Shown here: piece by piece, positions 8,989-17,491 of the stretch
How the letters are laid out: each line of letters starts with the position of its first letter
Numbering within the stretch: position 1 is the stretch's first letter
From: Microbacterium lacus
Lineage (GTDB): Bacteria > Actinomycetota > Actinomycetes > Actinomycetales > Microbacteriaceae
Reading direction: 5' to 3'
Assembly: GCF_039531105.1 (NCBI RefSeq)
Contig: NZ_BAAAPK010000001.1
Location: 2,232,001 to 2,296,000 of the forward strand
DNA: 64,000 nucleotides
Notes under the pieces: generated by a model
Database searches by the model: none
The model's input: only the letters and a program-made list of their open reading frames with translations
Told to the model about the DNA's origin: nothing
Program-made: the position numbers and the translations under genes

Positions 8989-9852
8989 TCAGGCGTAGAC
9001 CGGTGTCGTCCCGCGCGCACGGGCGATCAGGCGTGCCACCATGTCGTCGCTCGTGGTGTGCTCCCCCGGCCGGTTCGGCTTCCCGAGCCCGTGATAGTCG
9101 CTCGAGCCGGTGACGATCAGGTCGCGTTCCTCGCAGATCCTGCGCAGGGTCCGGATGCCGGGCTCGAGGTTCTCGCGGTGGCCGAGCTCGAATCCGCCGA
9201 GGCCGGCATCCAGCATCCGCTGCATCACGCCCTCAGGCAGAAGGCCCGCGCGCCCGGCCGGGTGCGCGATGATCGGCACGCCGCCCGCGGCCACGACGGT
9301 TTCGACCGCCAGCACCGGATCGGGGGCGTACAGCGCCACGTAGTACTCCCCGCGCGGGCTGAGGATGTCCTCGAACGCCTCGGTCCGGTCGCGCACGTGC
9401 CCTTTCGCGATGAGGGCGTCGGCGATGTGCGGTCGCCCGATCGTCGCGCCGTCGGAGGTCTGGGCGAGGATGTCGTCCCAGTGCAGGTCGAAGTCGCGCG
9501 AGATGCGATCCGCCATCGTCCGGGCGCGATCCGTGCGGGACGCGCGGATCCGGTCGGTCATGGCGCGGAGCCCCGCGTCGTCGGGATCGAACAGGTAGGC
9601 CAGGACATGGACGCTCCGCCACTCGTGCTTCGCCGACAGTTCCATACCGGGGATGAAGGTCATGCCGAGGGACCCTGCCGCCTCCGCGGCCTCGGACCAC
9701 CCGGAGGTCGTGTCGTGGTCCGTGAGCGCCGCGGTGCGCAGGCCGTGCGCGTGCGCGGCCGCCATGACCCCCGCCGCGGACTCGGTGCCGTCGGAGTGGA
9801 TCGAGTGCAGGTGCAGATCGCTCGGCCCCTCGAAGCGTCGCGTTCCCGGCAT
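8989..9852 (-). CDS. PHP-domain metal-dependent phosphoesterase (RNase AM / TrpH type)
   Basis: A 287-residue PHP-family hydrolase. The metal-binding motifs run in order: DLHLHSIHSDGT near residue 12 (HxH), TDHDT, GMELSA, the HPAGR motif and GSSDYHGLG near the end. The family includes E. coli YciV (RNase AM, 5'-3' exoribonuclease that trims rRNA 5' ends) and nucleotide 3',5'-bisphosphatases, so a role in RNA end processing or pAp turnover is plausible; the exact substrate is inference. The ATG at 9852 is preceded at 6 bases by TACGCT, suggesting leaderless expression. An open frame continues upstream to 10323 but lies antisense to the next gene. Confidence 0.9.
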   Translation of the reverse strand: MPGTRRFEGPSDLHLHSIHSDGTESAAGVMAAAHAHGLRTAALTDHDTTSGWSEAAEAAGSLGMTFIPGMELSAKHEWRSVHVLAYLFDPDDAGLRAMTDRIRASRTDRARTMADRISRDFDLHWDDILAQTSDGATIGRPHIADALIAKGHVRDRTEAFEDILSPRGEYYVALYAPDPVLAVETVVAAGGVPIIAHPAGRAGLLPEGVMQRMLDAGLGGFELGHRENLEPGIRTLRRICEERDLIVTGSSDYHGLGKPNRPGEHTTSDDMVARLIARARGTTPVYA

Positions 9853-9858
9853 CCTTGA

Positions 9859-9864
9859 AGCGTA
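9859..9864 (-). promoter_or_regulatory. Putative -10 box (TACGCT), leaderless promoter of the PHP gene
   Basis: TACGCT on the minus strand ends 6 bases before the ATG at 9852. Together with the -10 at 9917 it forms a compact divergent promoter region. Confidence 0.5.
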
Positions 9865-9916
9865 GCGCGGGCGGCCGGACGCGAGCCGCTCGCGCCGACC
9901 TCTCAGACTGCTGACA

Positions 9917-9922
9917 TAGAGT
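9917..9922 (+). promoter_or_regulatory. Putative -10 box (TAGAGT), leaderless promoter of the EEP-family gene
   Basis: TAGAGT ends 6 bases before the GTG at 9929, and there is no ribosome binding site between them, which is the expected layout for leaderless transcription. Confidence 0.55.
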
Positions 9923-9928
9923 CGCGGG

Positions 9929-10948
9929 GTGCTGCGCCTGCTCGGGATCCTCGCGACCGTGATCTTCGCGATCGCGGCGGCGATCCTCACCTGGCCGGCC
10001 TTCTTCCGCCTCGAGCGGACCTTCCCGATCGCGCAGATCGTGTCCTTCCGCGGTTTGCTCGCGGTCGCGTTCGCGGTGATCGCCGTCGTCGCGCTGCTGC
10101 TCGCGATCGCGCGCCCGCTGCGCGCGCTCGCCCTCTCGGTCGCGGTCATCGCGCTCGTGGGCGCGGTGGGCAACGCCGCGGTCCTCACCTCCCGCGGGAC
10201 CGGCACGGACGCCCTGCCCGCCAAGACCGAGAACACGATCCGGGTGATGACATGGAACACGGCGGGCTCGGCGACCTCCGCGGACACCGTCGCGCAGATC
10301 GCGGTCGCGATGGATGCCGACATCGTGACCCTGCCCGAGACGACGATCGAAACCGGAGGGGCCGTCGCCGTCGCGATGCGCGAGCTGGGGCACCCGATGT
10401 GGGCGCACTACACGGACTACCCCGAGACGCAGTGGGATGCCGGCTCGACGACGCTCCTGATCTCGCCGGAGCTCGGTGACTACGCCGTGATCGAGTCCTC
10501 TTTGGACGGGTCGAGCAACACCTCCACGGTCCCGAGCGCGGTCGCGATGCCCACGAACGGCGACGGGCCGATCGTGGTCGCCGCCCATGCCGTCGCCCCC
10601 CGCCAGAGCTACATGCAGTACTGGCGATCCGACCTGCAGTGGCTCGCCGACCAGTGCGTCGACGACAACGTGATCATGGCGGGCGACTTCAACGCCACGA
10701 TCGATCACATGACGAACCTCGGTGTGGACGGCGGCACACTCGGACGGTGCCTCGACGGCGCGAGCGAGACCGGCAACGGCGGAGTAGGGACGTGGACCGC
10801 GCAGATCCCGGCTCTCGCCGGAGCGCCGATCGATCACGTCATGGCCTCCAGCCACTGGCGGGCGACAGGATCCCTGGTCCTGCAGTCCATGGACGCATCG
10901 GGCAGCGACCATCGCCCGCTGATCGTCCAGTTCGAACCGGTCGACTGA
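9929..10948 (+). CDS. Membrane-anchored endonuclease/exonuclease/phosphatase family protein
   Basis: A 339-residue protein with three N-terminal transmembrane segments (about residues 4-24, 34-60, 66-88) and a C-terminal EEP (DNase I-like) domain, expected outside the membrane. Domain motifs seen are RVMTWNTAG, DIVTLPETT (the metal-binding Glu), VMAGDFNATIDH, PIDHVMAS and GSDHRPLIVQFE (catalytic His near the end). The substrate could be a nucleic acid, a phospholipid or a sugar phosphate; the sequence does not decide. It is divergent from the PHP gene and 27 bases upstream of the aminopeptidase gene. Confidence 0.9.
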   Translation: MLRLLGILATVIFAIAAAILTWPAFFRLERTFPIAQIVSFRGLLAVAFAVIAVVALLLAIARPLRALALSVAVIALVGAVGNAAVLTSRGTGTDALPAKTENTIRVMTWNTAGSATSADTVAQIAVAMDADIVTLPETTIETGGAVAVAMRELGHPMWAHYTDYPETQWDAGSTTLLISPELGDYAVIESSLDGSSNTSTVPSAVAMPTNGDGPIVVAAHAVAPRQSYMQYWRSDLQWLADQCVDDNVIMAGDFNATIDHMTNLGVDGGTLGRCLDGASETGNGGVGTWTAQIPALAGAPIDHVMASSHWRATGSLVLQSMDASGSDHRPLIVQFEPVD

Positions 10949-10975
10949 GTCCCACCCCGGTGCGAGACTGGTGCG

Positions 10976-12421
10976 ATGAGCACCGCAGGCGAGGCGACCG
11001 GCACGACCGAAGCCACTGAGACCATCCCCGCAGAATCCGGGCAGATCCCCGAGAACAGCACTGTGAACCGCCGCCAGGGCTTCGGCGACGGCTTCCTCGA
11101 GACGATCTCGGACGGCTGGGCCGAGCGCCCCGAGGTGCTGCCCGTTCCGCGCGAGCAGGCGCCGTACGCCGCACGTCGGCGGGACGCCGTGTCCGCGGCG
11201 TTCCCCGGCAGACGGCTCGTGGTTCCCGCGGGGCCGTACCGGGTGCGCAGCAACGACACCGACTACCCGTTCCGTGCGCACTCGGCGTTCGCGCACCTGA
11301 CCGGGTGGGCCTGTGATGCGGTGCCCGATTCCGTCCTCGTCTTCGACCCGCTCCCAGCGGGCGGCCACGACGTGACGCTGTACTTCCGCGAGCGCGCCGA
11401 CCGCACCACGGCGGAGTTCTACGCCGACGCGTCCATCGGGGAGTTCTGGATCGGCCCCCGCCCCTCCCGGGCGGCCGTCGCGGCCGACCTGCAGATTCCG
11501 ACCGATCACATCGACGCGTTCTCGGCATCCCCCGACGACCTCGTCGTCGATGCGGATGCCGACCTCACCCGGTTCGTCTCCGAGCTGCGCCTGCGCAAGG
11601 ACGACTACGAGGTCGCGCAGCTGCAGCTCGCGGTCGATGTGACAGCCGACGGCTTCGACGACATCCTCGCCGACCTGCCGCGGATCATCGCCCACCCGCG
11701 CGGCGAGCGGATCGTCGAGGGCGTCTTCCACCAGCGCGCCCGCAGCGACGGTAATTGGGAGGGGTACGACACGATCGCCGCGTCCGGACCGCACGCGTGC
11801 TATCTGCACTGGACCCGCAACGACGGGGCCGTCCGCCCGGGCGACCTCATCCTGATCGACGCGGGCGTCGAGGTCGACAGTCTCTACACCGCCGATATCA
11901 CCCGCACCATTCCGGTGAGCGGCACCTTCACCGACGTGCAGCGTCGCGTGTACGAGGCGGTGCGCGAAGCCGCCGACGCCGCGTTCGCGGCCGCCCGCCC
12001 GGGTGCGAAGTTCAGCGAGCTGAACGCCGCGGCGTGGCGGGTGATCGCCGAGCGCGTGCACGAGTGGGGCTTCCTGCCGGTCACGCCGGCGGAGTCGCTC
12101 GACCCGGCCACCGGTCACCATCACCGCCGCTACATGGTTCACGGCACGAGTCACCACCTCGGGATCGACGTGCACGACTGCGCACAGGCGCGGCGCGAAC
12201 TCTACGCGGGCGGAACGCTCGAGCCCGGCATGGTCTTCACGATCGAGCCCGGTCTGTACTTCCAGATCGACGATCTGACCGTGCCCGAGGAGTACCGGGG
12301 CATCGGCGTGCGCATCGAGGACGACATCCTCATGACCGAGGACGGCCCGGTGAACCTCTCTGCTGCGATCCCGCGGACCGCGGACGAGGTCGAAGCGTGG
12401 ATCGCTCGGCAGAGCGCGTGA
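10976..12421 (+). CDS. Xaa-Pro aminopeptidase (aminopeptidase P, M24B family)
   Basis: A 481-residue metallopeptidase that removes an N-terminal residue next to proline. An N-terminal AMP_N domain begins near residue 55, with the pita-bread catalytic domain after it. Dinuclear metal ligands are visible: ILIDAGVEVDSLYTADITRT (two Asp), HHLGIDVHD (His), GMVFTIEPGLYF (Glu) and GVRIEDDILM (Glu). Its GTGA stop/start overlap with the next gene, a gamma-glutamyltransferase-like enzyme, suggests a two-gene peptide and glutathione-like salvage unit. A GAGACT hexamer 6 bases before the ATG may be a poor -10. Confidence 0.93.
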   Translation: MSTAGEATGTTEATETIPAESGQIPENSTVNRRQGFGDGFLETISDGWAERPEVLPVPREQAPYAARRRDAVSAAFPGRRLVVPAGPYRVRSNDTDYPFRAHSAFAHLTGWACDAVPDSVLVFDPLPAGGHDVTLYFRERADRTTAEFYADASIGEFWIGPRPSRAAVAADLQIPTDHIDAFSASPDDLVVDADADLTRFVSELRLRKDDYEVAQLQLAVDVTADGFDDILADLPRIIAHPRGERIVEGVFHQRARSDGNWEGYDTIAASGPHACYLHWTRNDGAVRPGDLILIDAGVEVDSLYTADITRTIPVSGTFTDVQRRVYEAVREAADAAFAAARPGAKFSELNAAAWRVIAERVHEWGFLPVTPAESLDPATGHHHRRYMVHGTSHHLGIDVHDCAQARRELYAGGTLEPGMVFTIEPGLYFQIDDLTVPEEYRGIGVRIEDDILMTEDGPVNLSAAIPRTADEVEAWIARQSA

Positions 12422-14193
12422 GTTTCACCCCGCCCGAAGCCTTCACCACACGACCGACGCTCACCGGGACATTCGGCATGTCCGCGTCCACGCACTGGCT
12501 CGCGACGGCGAGCGCCCAGGCGGTTCTGGAGCGCGGCGGCAACGCGTTCGACGCCGTCGTCGCGGGCGGTTTCGTGCTGCACGTCGTCGAGCCGCACCTG
12601 AACGGTCCCGGCGGCGATCTCGTCGGGATCTTCGCCACGGCGACGGACCCGGGAACGCCGGTGGTGCTCATGGGGCAGGGACCCGCACCCGCGGCCGCCA
12701 CGATCGCGCACTACCGCGCCGAGGGCCTGGACCTCATCCCCGGGGCGGGAGGGCTCGCGGCGGCGGTGCCCGGCGCGGTGGACGCCTGGCTGACCCTCCT
12801 GCGCGACCACGGGACGTGGGAACTCGGCGACGTCCTCGCCTACGCGATCGGCTACGCCCGCGACGGTCACCCCCTCCTCGCGCAGGCCGCCGGCACGATC
12901 GCGCGGGTCGCCGACCTCTTCAGGACGCACTGGCCGAGCTCGGCGTCGCTGTGGATGCCGGATGATCGGGTGCCCGCCGCGGGCACGATCGTGCGCAATC
13001 CGGCTTATGCCGCCGTGCTCGACTCGCTCGTGGACGCCGGGAGCGGCATCCGAGGCGACGGTGAAGCGGACCGCGCGGCGCGCATCGACGCCGCGCGCCG
13101 GGAGTGGAAGACCGGCGCCGTGGCCCGCAGCGCGGCCCGGTTCCTGGCGGAGCCTCACCGCCATTCGGACGGCGCCGACCACGCGGCGGTCATCGCGACA
13201 GCCGACTTCGCGGCGTTCGACGCGGGCTACGAAGCAGCCGTCACCGTCGACGTCCGCGGTCACACGATCGCGAAAGCGGGTGCGTGGACGCAAGGGCCCG
13301 CACTGCTGCAGACGCTGCGCATCCTGGACGGGTACGACGAGATCGACCCGTCCACCGAACGCGGGGCGCACACGATCCTCGAGGCTCTCAAGCTCGCCCT
13401 CGCCGACCGCGACGCGTACTACGGCGACGGCGATCTCGCCCTTACCGAACTCCTCTCCGCCGACTACGCCGCCGTTCGCCGCGCACAGATCGGTGACGAA
13501 GCCTCTCGCGAGTGGCGTCCGGGGCACCTTTCCGGCCGCGCGCCCTTCCGTCCCCCGCTGCGCCGCACGGCCGGCGAGCCCGCAGCCGCGGGCGTCGGCG
13601 AGCCGACGCGCGGTGACACGTGTCACATCGACGTGACCGATCGATGGGGCAACATGATCGCCGTGACCCCGTCCGGTGGGTGGTTGCAGTCCTCCCCCGC
13701 CATCCCCGAACTCGGGTTCTGCGTCGGCACCCGGCTGCAGATGATGTGGCTGGATGCCGACTCCCCCGCGGCGCTTCGACCGGGCAGCCGCCCGCGGACG
13801 ACCCTCACGCCGACGCTCGTCCTCCGGGACGGCCGAGCCGTGATGGCGCTCGGGACACCCGGCGGTGATCAGCAGGAGCAGTGGCAGGTTCCCGTCCTCC
13901 TGCGGATGATCCTCGGCGGTTATTCGGCGCAGCAGGCGATCGATGCGCCGTCGTTGCACACGACGGCGCTCGTGGACTCGTTCTGGCCGCGCGGCTGGAC
14001 ACCGGCCGGCGTCGTCGTCGAGGACCGCCTCGGCGACGCCGTGATCGACGGTCTGCGCGCACGCGGGCACGACGTGACCCGCGCCGGCGACTGGTCGCTC
14101 GGCAGGGTCTCGGCGGTCGGCCGGAACCGCGACGGTCTAATTTGGGCGGCGGCCAACCCGCGCGGGATGCAGGGCTACGCGGCGGGACGCTGA
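12418..14193 (+). CDS. Gamma-glutamyltransferase family protein
   Basis: A 591-residue Ntn-hydrolase that normally cleaves itself into two subunits and transfers or hydrolyses gamma-glutamyl groups. The N-terminal part has GGNAFDAVVAGGFVLHVVEP and HLNGPGGD. The predicted nucleophile is Thr401 in RGDTCHIDV, where many enzymes have TTH; the residue after the nucleophile is Cys here. Downstream are the NMIAVTPSGGW and LGTPGGDQQEQW segments. The start GTG at 12418 overlaps the aminopeptidase stop. No signal peptide is visible, so it is probably cytoplasmic. It might act on other gamma-glutamyl or acyl-amide substrates, as many family members are uncharacterised. Confidence 0.88.
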   Translation: MSFTPPEAFTTRPTLTGTFGMSASTHWLATASAQAVLERGGNAFDAVVAGGFVLHVVEPHLNGPGGDLVGIFATATDPGTPVVLMGQGPAPAAATIAHYRAEGLDLIPGAGGLAAAVPGAVDAWLTLLRDHGTWELGDVLAYAIGYARDGHPLLAQAAGTIARVADLFRTHWPSSASLWMPDDRVPAAGTIVRNPAYAAVLDSLVDAGSGIRGDGEADRAARIDAARREWKTGAVARSAARFLAEPHRHSDGADHAAVIATADFAAFDAGYEAAVTVDVRGHTIAKAGAWTQGPALLQTLRILDGYDEIDPSTERGAHTILEALKLALADRDAYYGDGDLALTELLSADYAAVRRAQIGDEASREWRPGHLSGRAPFRPPLRRTAGEPAAAGVGEPTRGDTCHIDVTDRWGNMIAVTPSGGWLQSSPAIPELGFCVGTRLQMMWLDADSPAALRPGSRPRTTLTPTLVLRDGRAVMALGTPGGDQQEQWQVPVLLRMILGGYSAQQAIDAPSLHTTALVDSFWPRGWTPAGVVVEDRLGDAVIDGLRARGHDVTRAGDWSLGRVSAVGRNRDGLIWAAANPRGMQGYAAGR

Positions 14194-14202
14194 CCCCGCA
14201 GC

Positions 14203-14880
14203 TCAGCTGCGCTCGCGCAGGAATCCCGCCACGAGCGGTGCGAGAGCAGCACCCACCTCATCCGCGGGGCGTTTGCGCCCCTTCACCTCGAACGAGTGTC
14301 CGCCGCCGTCGACCCACGCGATCTGCGCGTCCCGACACGACGCGACAGCCTCCTCGAGTTGGGCGTGCGGATCCACGAACGGATCCTTCGTGCCCTCCAC
14401 GAACAACTGTGGCATCACCACTGCAGGCAGGTGTGCGGCCCGCGACTTCGTCGGGTCACCGGGCGGGTGCAGCGGATAGCCCAGGTACACCAGGCCGCGG
14501 GGCGCGATCGCACCCTCGGCGGCCGCCATCGATGCCATCCGGCCACCGTAGGACTTCCCCGCCGCCCACACCGGCACACCCGGCGCATGGGCCTGCGCGT
14601 ACTCCATCGCGGCGCTCCACGCGAGGACCGCGTGCGAGGCCGGACCCGGCATGCGCCTGCCCGCTTCGACGTACGCGAAATTGAACCGCACGGTCGACAC
14701 GCCCTCGGCGCGCATCCCTCTGGACAAGCCGATGAGGAACGGATGCCGGAAGCCCGCTCCGGCGCCGTGCGCGATCACGAGCGCCGCCCAGGGGTCTTCG
14801 ACGGGTTCGTGGTCGACGGACACGTCCACCGGACCCGACGGCAGCTCGACGCGCAGGCGAGCCGGGTCGGGCCTGGTCAA
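14203..14880 (-). CDS. Alpha/beta-fold hydrolase (Tex30/KANL3-like)
   Basis: A 225-residue serine hydrolase-like protein. It has the oxyanion segment VIAHGAGAGF, a nucleophile elbow GKSYGGRMAS (Ser in GxSxG), an acid in KDPFVDPHAQ and a catalytic His in DGGGHSFEVKGRKR. It resembles the small dienelactone hydrolase-like family of COG3571. The start is a TTG at 14880 that overlaps the TGA of the upstream stress-protein gene (TTGA), so it is probably translated by coupling. No substrate is suggested by context. It converges on the gamma-glutamyltransferase gene, with only 9 bases between them. Confidence 0.85.
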   Translation of the reverse strand: MTRPDPARLRVELPSGPVDVSVDHEPVEDPWAALVIAHGAGAGFRHPFLIGLSRGMRAEGVSTVRFNFAYVEAGRRMPGPASHAVLAWSAAMEYAQAHAPGVPVWAAGKSYGGRMASMAAAEGAIAPRGLVYLGYPLHPPGDPTKSRAAHLPAVVMPQLFVEGTKDPFVDPHAQLEEAVASCRDAQIAWVDGGGHSFEVKGRKRPADEVGAALAPLVAGFLRERS

Positions 14881-15569
14881 GACTGTGCGTCCGGACGGCC
14901 GCCGGCCGGCGGCTCGGCGTCCGGCTCGGGCCGGTCGGCGGGCACGGGCGGCTCGGGCCGCTCCTGTGGCTCGGCCGGGGCCTCGACCGGCGGCTGCGGG
15001 CCGGACGCGGCCGGCCGGATGCGCTCACCGTAGCGGGGTGGCTCGGCATCGGCATCCGGAACCGGCGCCGCGGGCGCCGCGGCGGGCGGAGCGTCGTCCG
15101 CGGATCCGCCCAGGACCTGCCGCGCGCGCTGGACGCTCGAGGCCGCGATCATGAGCTCGTAGTGGTCGGCGACGACCTGCATCACCGACGCGAAGTCGCG
15201 ACGGCGCCTCACGAACGAGTACGTGACGATGCTGAGCAGCATGCCCAGGGCGATTCCGACGAAGATCACGCCCACGAACGCCTGGATCGGCACCGACGGC
15301 GAGCCGATCACGAGGATCGCGCTGAACAGGAGTCCGAGCAGCACACCGTTCGTGGCGCCGGCCCGCGCGGCGGTGGCGTAGCCGAGCTTGCCCGTCACCT
15401 TCTCGACCGAGCGCAGCCCCTGACCGACGATCGCGATGTCCCGCGCCGGAACCTCTCCGGCGATCAGACGCGAGACGGCCTTCTGCGCGGCCTCGTACGT
15501 CGGGAAGCTCGCCACGGTCTGCCCGAGATCGCCGACGCTCTGCGGAAACCGCCCACCGTTCATGCTCAT
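14877..15569 (-). CDS. General stress protein 17M-like (YflT-domain) membrane protein
   Basis: A 230-residue protein. Residues about 18-75 (VASFPTYEAAQKAVSRLI to VEKVTG) match the general stress protein 17M-like fold. Two hydrophobic segments follow, GATNGVLLGLLFSAILVIG and AFVGVIFVGIALGMLLSIV, then a Pro/Ala/Asp-rich disordered tail of about 75 residues. Expected in the cytoplasmic membrane with the folded domain inside. ATG at 15569 has GGATGGGG upstream; a second ATG is at 15563. It overlaps the next hydrolase start and is divergent from the MgtE/CBS gene. The stress link is by family name only. Confidence 0.85.
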   Translation of the reverse strand: MSMNGGRFPQSVGDLGQTVASFPTYEAAQKAVSRLIAGEVPARDIAIVGQGLRSVEKVTGKLGYATAARAGATNGVLLGLLFSAILVIGSPSVPIQAFVGVIFVGIALGMLLSIVTYSFVRRRRDFASVMQVVADHYELMIAASSVQRARQVLGGSADDAPPAAAPAAPVPDADAEPPRYGERIRPAASGPQPPVEAPAEPQERPEPPVPADRPEPDAEPPAGGRPDAQS

Positions 15570-15628
15570 GGCCCCATCCTCCCACCCGAACCTCAGCGGA
15601 CCCTCTCTGCGTGCCGAGCGCACCGGGC

Positions 15629-15634
15629 TACGCT
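15629..15634 (+). promoter_or_regulatory. Putative -10 box (TACGCT), leaderless promoter of the MgtE/CBS gene
   Basis: TACGCT ends 7 bases before the GTG at 15642. There is no Shine-Dalgarno sequence between them, supporting transcription from the start codon. Confidence 0.5.
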
Positions 15635-15641
15635 GGATCGT

Positions 15642-16952
15642 GTGAGCACGCAGAGGGTCTTCGTCGCACGCCTGTCGGGGTGCTCCGTCTTCGACCCCGC
15701 CGGCGATCGCCTCGGCAAAGTCCGCGACGTCGTCGTGATCTATCGCAAGGAGGATCCGCCGCGCGTCGTGGGACTCGTCGTCGAGATCCCGGGCCGCCGG
15801 CACGTGTTCGTCTCGATCGGCCGGGTCACCTCGATCGCCACCGGGCAGGTGATCACGACCGGGCTGATCAACGTGCGCCGCTTCCAGCAGCGCGGCGGTG
15901 AGGTGCGCGTGCTCACCGAACTCGTCGGGCGACGCGTGTTCCTCGCCGACGGATCCGGCACCGCAGTCATCGAGGACGTCGCGATCGAGCGCAACCGTCT
16001 CGGCGAGTGGGACGTCGGCCAGCTTTTCCTCCGGCGTCCCCGTACGAGCGCATCGCCGTTCGCGAAGGGCCCGACCACGTTCGCGAACTGGTCGGAGGTG
16101 CACGAGCAGCAATTGCCCGGCGAGTCCCAGTCCGCCGAGCAGCTGGTCGCCACGTTCTCCGACCTGCGTCCCGCCGACCTCGCGAACAGCCTCCTCGACC
16201 TGTCCGACGAGCGCATGATCGAGGTCGCCGAGGAGCTGTCCGACGAGCGCCTCGCCGACGCTCTGGAGGAGATGCCCGAAGAGGAGCAGGTGCACATCCT
16301 CGAACAGCTCGGCGACGAGCGCGCCGCCGACATCCTCGACGCGATGGAACCGGACGACGCGGCCGATCTCCTCGGCCAGCTCCCGGATGCCCGCTCCGAA
16401 CAGCTCCTCGAGCTCATGGAGCCTGAAGAGGCCGAGGACGTCCGCGCGCTGCTGCAGTACGGACCCGACACCGCCGGCGGTCTCATGACGAGCGAGCCGA
16501 TCGTGCTGTCCGCCGATGCGACGGTCGCCGAAGCCCTCGCGCTGATCCGCCGTCACGAGCTGCATCCTGCCCTGGCGGCATCCGTGTTCATCACCCTCCC
16601 GCCCTACGAGACGCCCACCGGGCGCCTGCTCGGGACGGTGCACTTCCAGCGGATGCTGCGGTACCCGCCGCACGAGCGGCTCGGGGCGATCATCGACGAC
16701 ACCCTCGACCCGGTGCCGGCCACCGCCACCGCGGCCGAAGTGGCCCGGATGCTGGCCAGCTACAACCTCGTCTCGCTTCCGGTGGTCGACAAGGCCCGTC
16801 GCCTGGTGGGTGCGGTGAGCGTGGACGACGTCCTGGACTACCTGCTGCCGGACGACTGGAGATCGTACGGCGGTGACGAACAGTCCGACGGGGATGACCC
16901 GCGTGTGCCGGCCGTGCCGGTGACGACGGCCGCAGTGCCGAGGAGGCGATGA
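15642..16952 (+). CDS. Soluble MgtE N-domain and CBS-pair protein
   Basis: A 436-residue protein in three parts: an N-terminal PRC-barrel-like beta domain (residues about 1-100, with RLSGCSVFDPAGDRLGKVRDVVV), an MgtE N-terminal superhelical domain (about 165-275, repeated D/E-rich helices such as LADALEEMPEEEQVHILEQL) and two CBS motifs (about 290-410). The membrane channel domain of true MgtE magnesium channels is absent; after the CBS pair only a polar tail remains. It could sense magnesium or adenine nucleotides and act on the partner DUF1003 membrane protein whose start overlaps its stop (inference). A mycobacterial counterpart (Rv1232c) sits in the same cluster with DUF1003 and Mrp. Confidence 0.9.
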   Translation: MSTQRVFVARLSGCSVFDPAGDRLGKVRDVVVIYRKEDPPRVVGLVVEIPGRRHVFVSIGRVTSIATGQVITTGLINVRRFQQRGGEVRVLTELVGRRVFLADGSGTAVIEDVAIERNRLGEWDVGQLFLRRPRTSASPFAKGPTTFANWSEVHEQQLPGESQSAEQLVATFSDLRPADLANSLLDLSDERMIEVAEELSDERLADALEEMPEEEQVHILEQLGDERAADILDAMEPDDAADLLGQLPDARSEQLLELMEPEEAEDVRALLQYGPDTAGGLMTSEPIVLSADATVAEALALIRRHELHPALAASVFITLPPYETPTGRLLGTVHFQRMLRYPPHERLGAIIDDTLDPVPATATAAEVARMLASYNLVSLPVVDKARRLVGAVSVDDVLDYLLPDDWRSYGGDEQSDGDDPRVPAVPVTTAAVPRRR

Positions 16953-17491
16953 TGGCCCGCAGCTCACGTCTGCCCTCGCTCGACGCGCCCCGCGGCCGCA
17001 CCGGGATGCTCAGCCGCAATCCGCAGCCCTCACGGGACCGCTTCGGCCGGTTCTCCGAGGCGTTCGCCCGCGGAATGGGCACGTCCGGCTTCCTGATCGG
17101 CATGACGGTCTTCGTGGCCGTCTGGCTCGCTTGGAACACGTTCGCCCCGGTGCCGCTGCAATTCGATCCGCGCTCGACGAACTTCACCCTGTTGACCCTG
17201 ATCCTCTCGCTGCAGGCCTCGTACGCTGCGCCGCTCATCCTGCTGGCCCAGAACCGGCAGGACGACCGCGACCGCGTGCAGATCGAGCAGGACCGCCAGC
17301 GCGCCGAGCGCAACCTCGCCGACACCGAGTACCTCGCTCGCGAGATCGTGGCGCTGCGCATGGTGGTCGCCGACGTCTCGGAGGACATCGTGACCAAAGA
17401 GGTGCTGCGGAACGAGATCAAAGCGCTCCTGGAGCAGCTGGACGATCGCGCGGCGACCCCACGCGTGCACGCGGACACGACAGAGCGGTGA
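16952..17491 (+). CDS. DUF1003 membrane protein
   Basis: A 179-residue membrane protein. Two transmembrane helices lie near residues 42-60 (FLIGMTVFVAVWLAWNTF) and 70-90, followed by the signature LLAQNRQDDRDR and a long charged helix. There are two adjacent ATGs at 16949 and 16952; the second is better placed relative to AGGAGG at 16941-16946 and gives a TGATG junction with the preceding gene. Its own stop overlaps the Mrp start. Function is unknown. Size and context match mycobacterial Rv1231c. Confidence 0.88.
   Translation: MARSSRLPSLDAPRGRTGMLSRNPQPSRDRFGRFSEAFARGMGTSGFLIGMTVFVAVWLAWNTFAPVPLQFDPRSTNFTLLTLILSLQASYAAPLILLAQNRQDDRDRVQIEQDRQRAERNLADTEYLAREIVALRMVVADVSEDIVTKEVLRNEIKALLEQLDDRAATPRVHADTTER

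Noticed and set aside
14197..14211. Short hairpin CGCAGC-TCA-GCTGCG as a terminator
   Set aside because: Only 6-base arms around the hydrolase stop codon with a 3-base loop; not distinguishable from chance.
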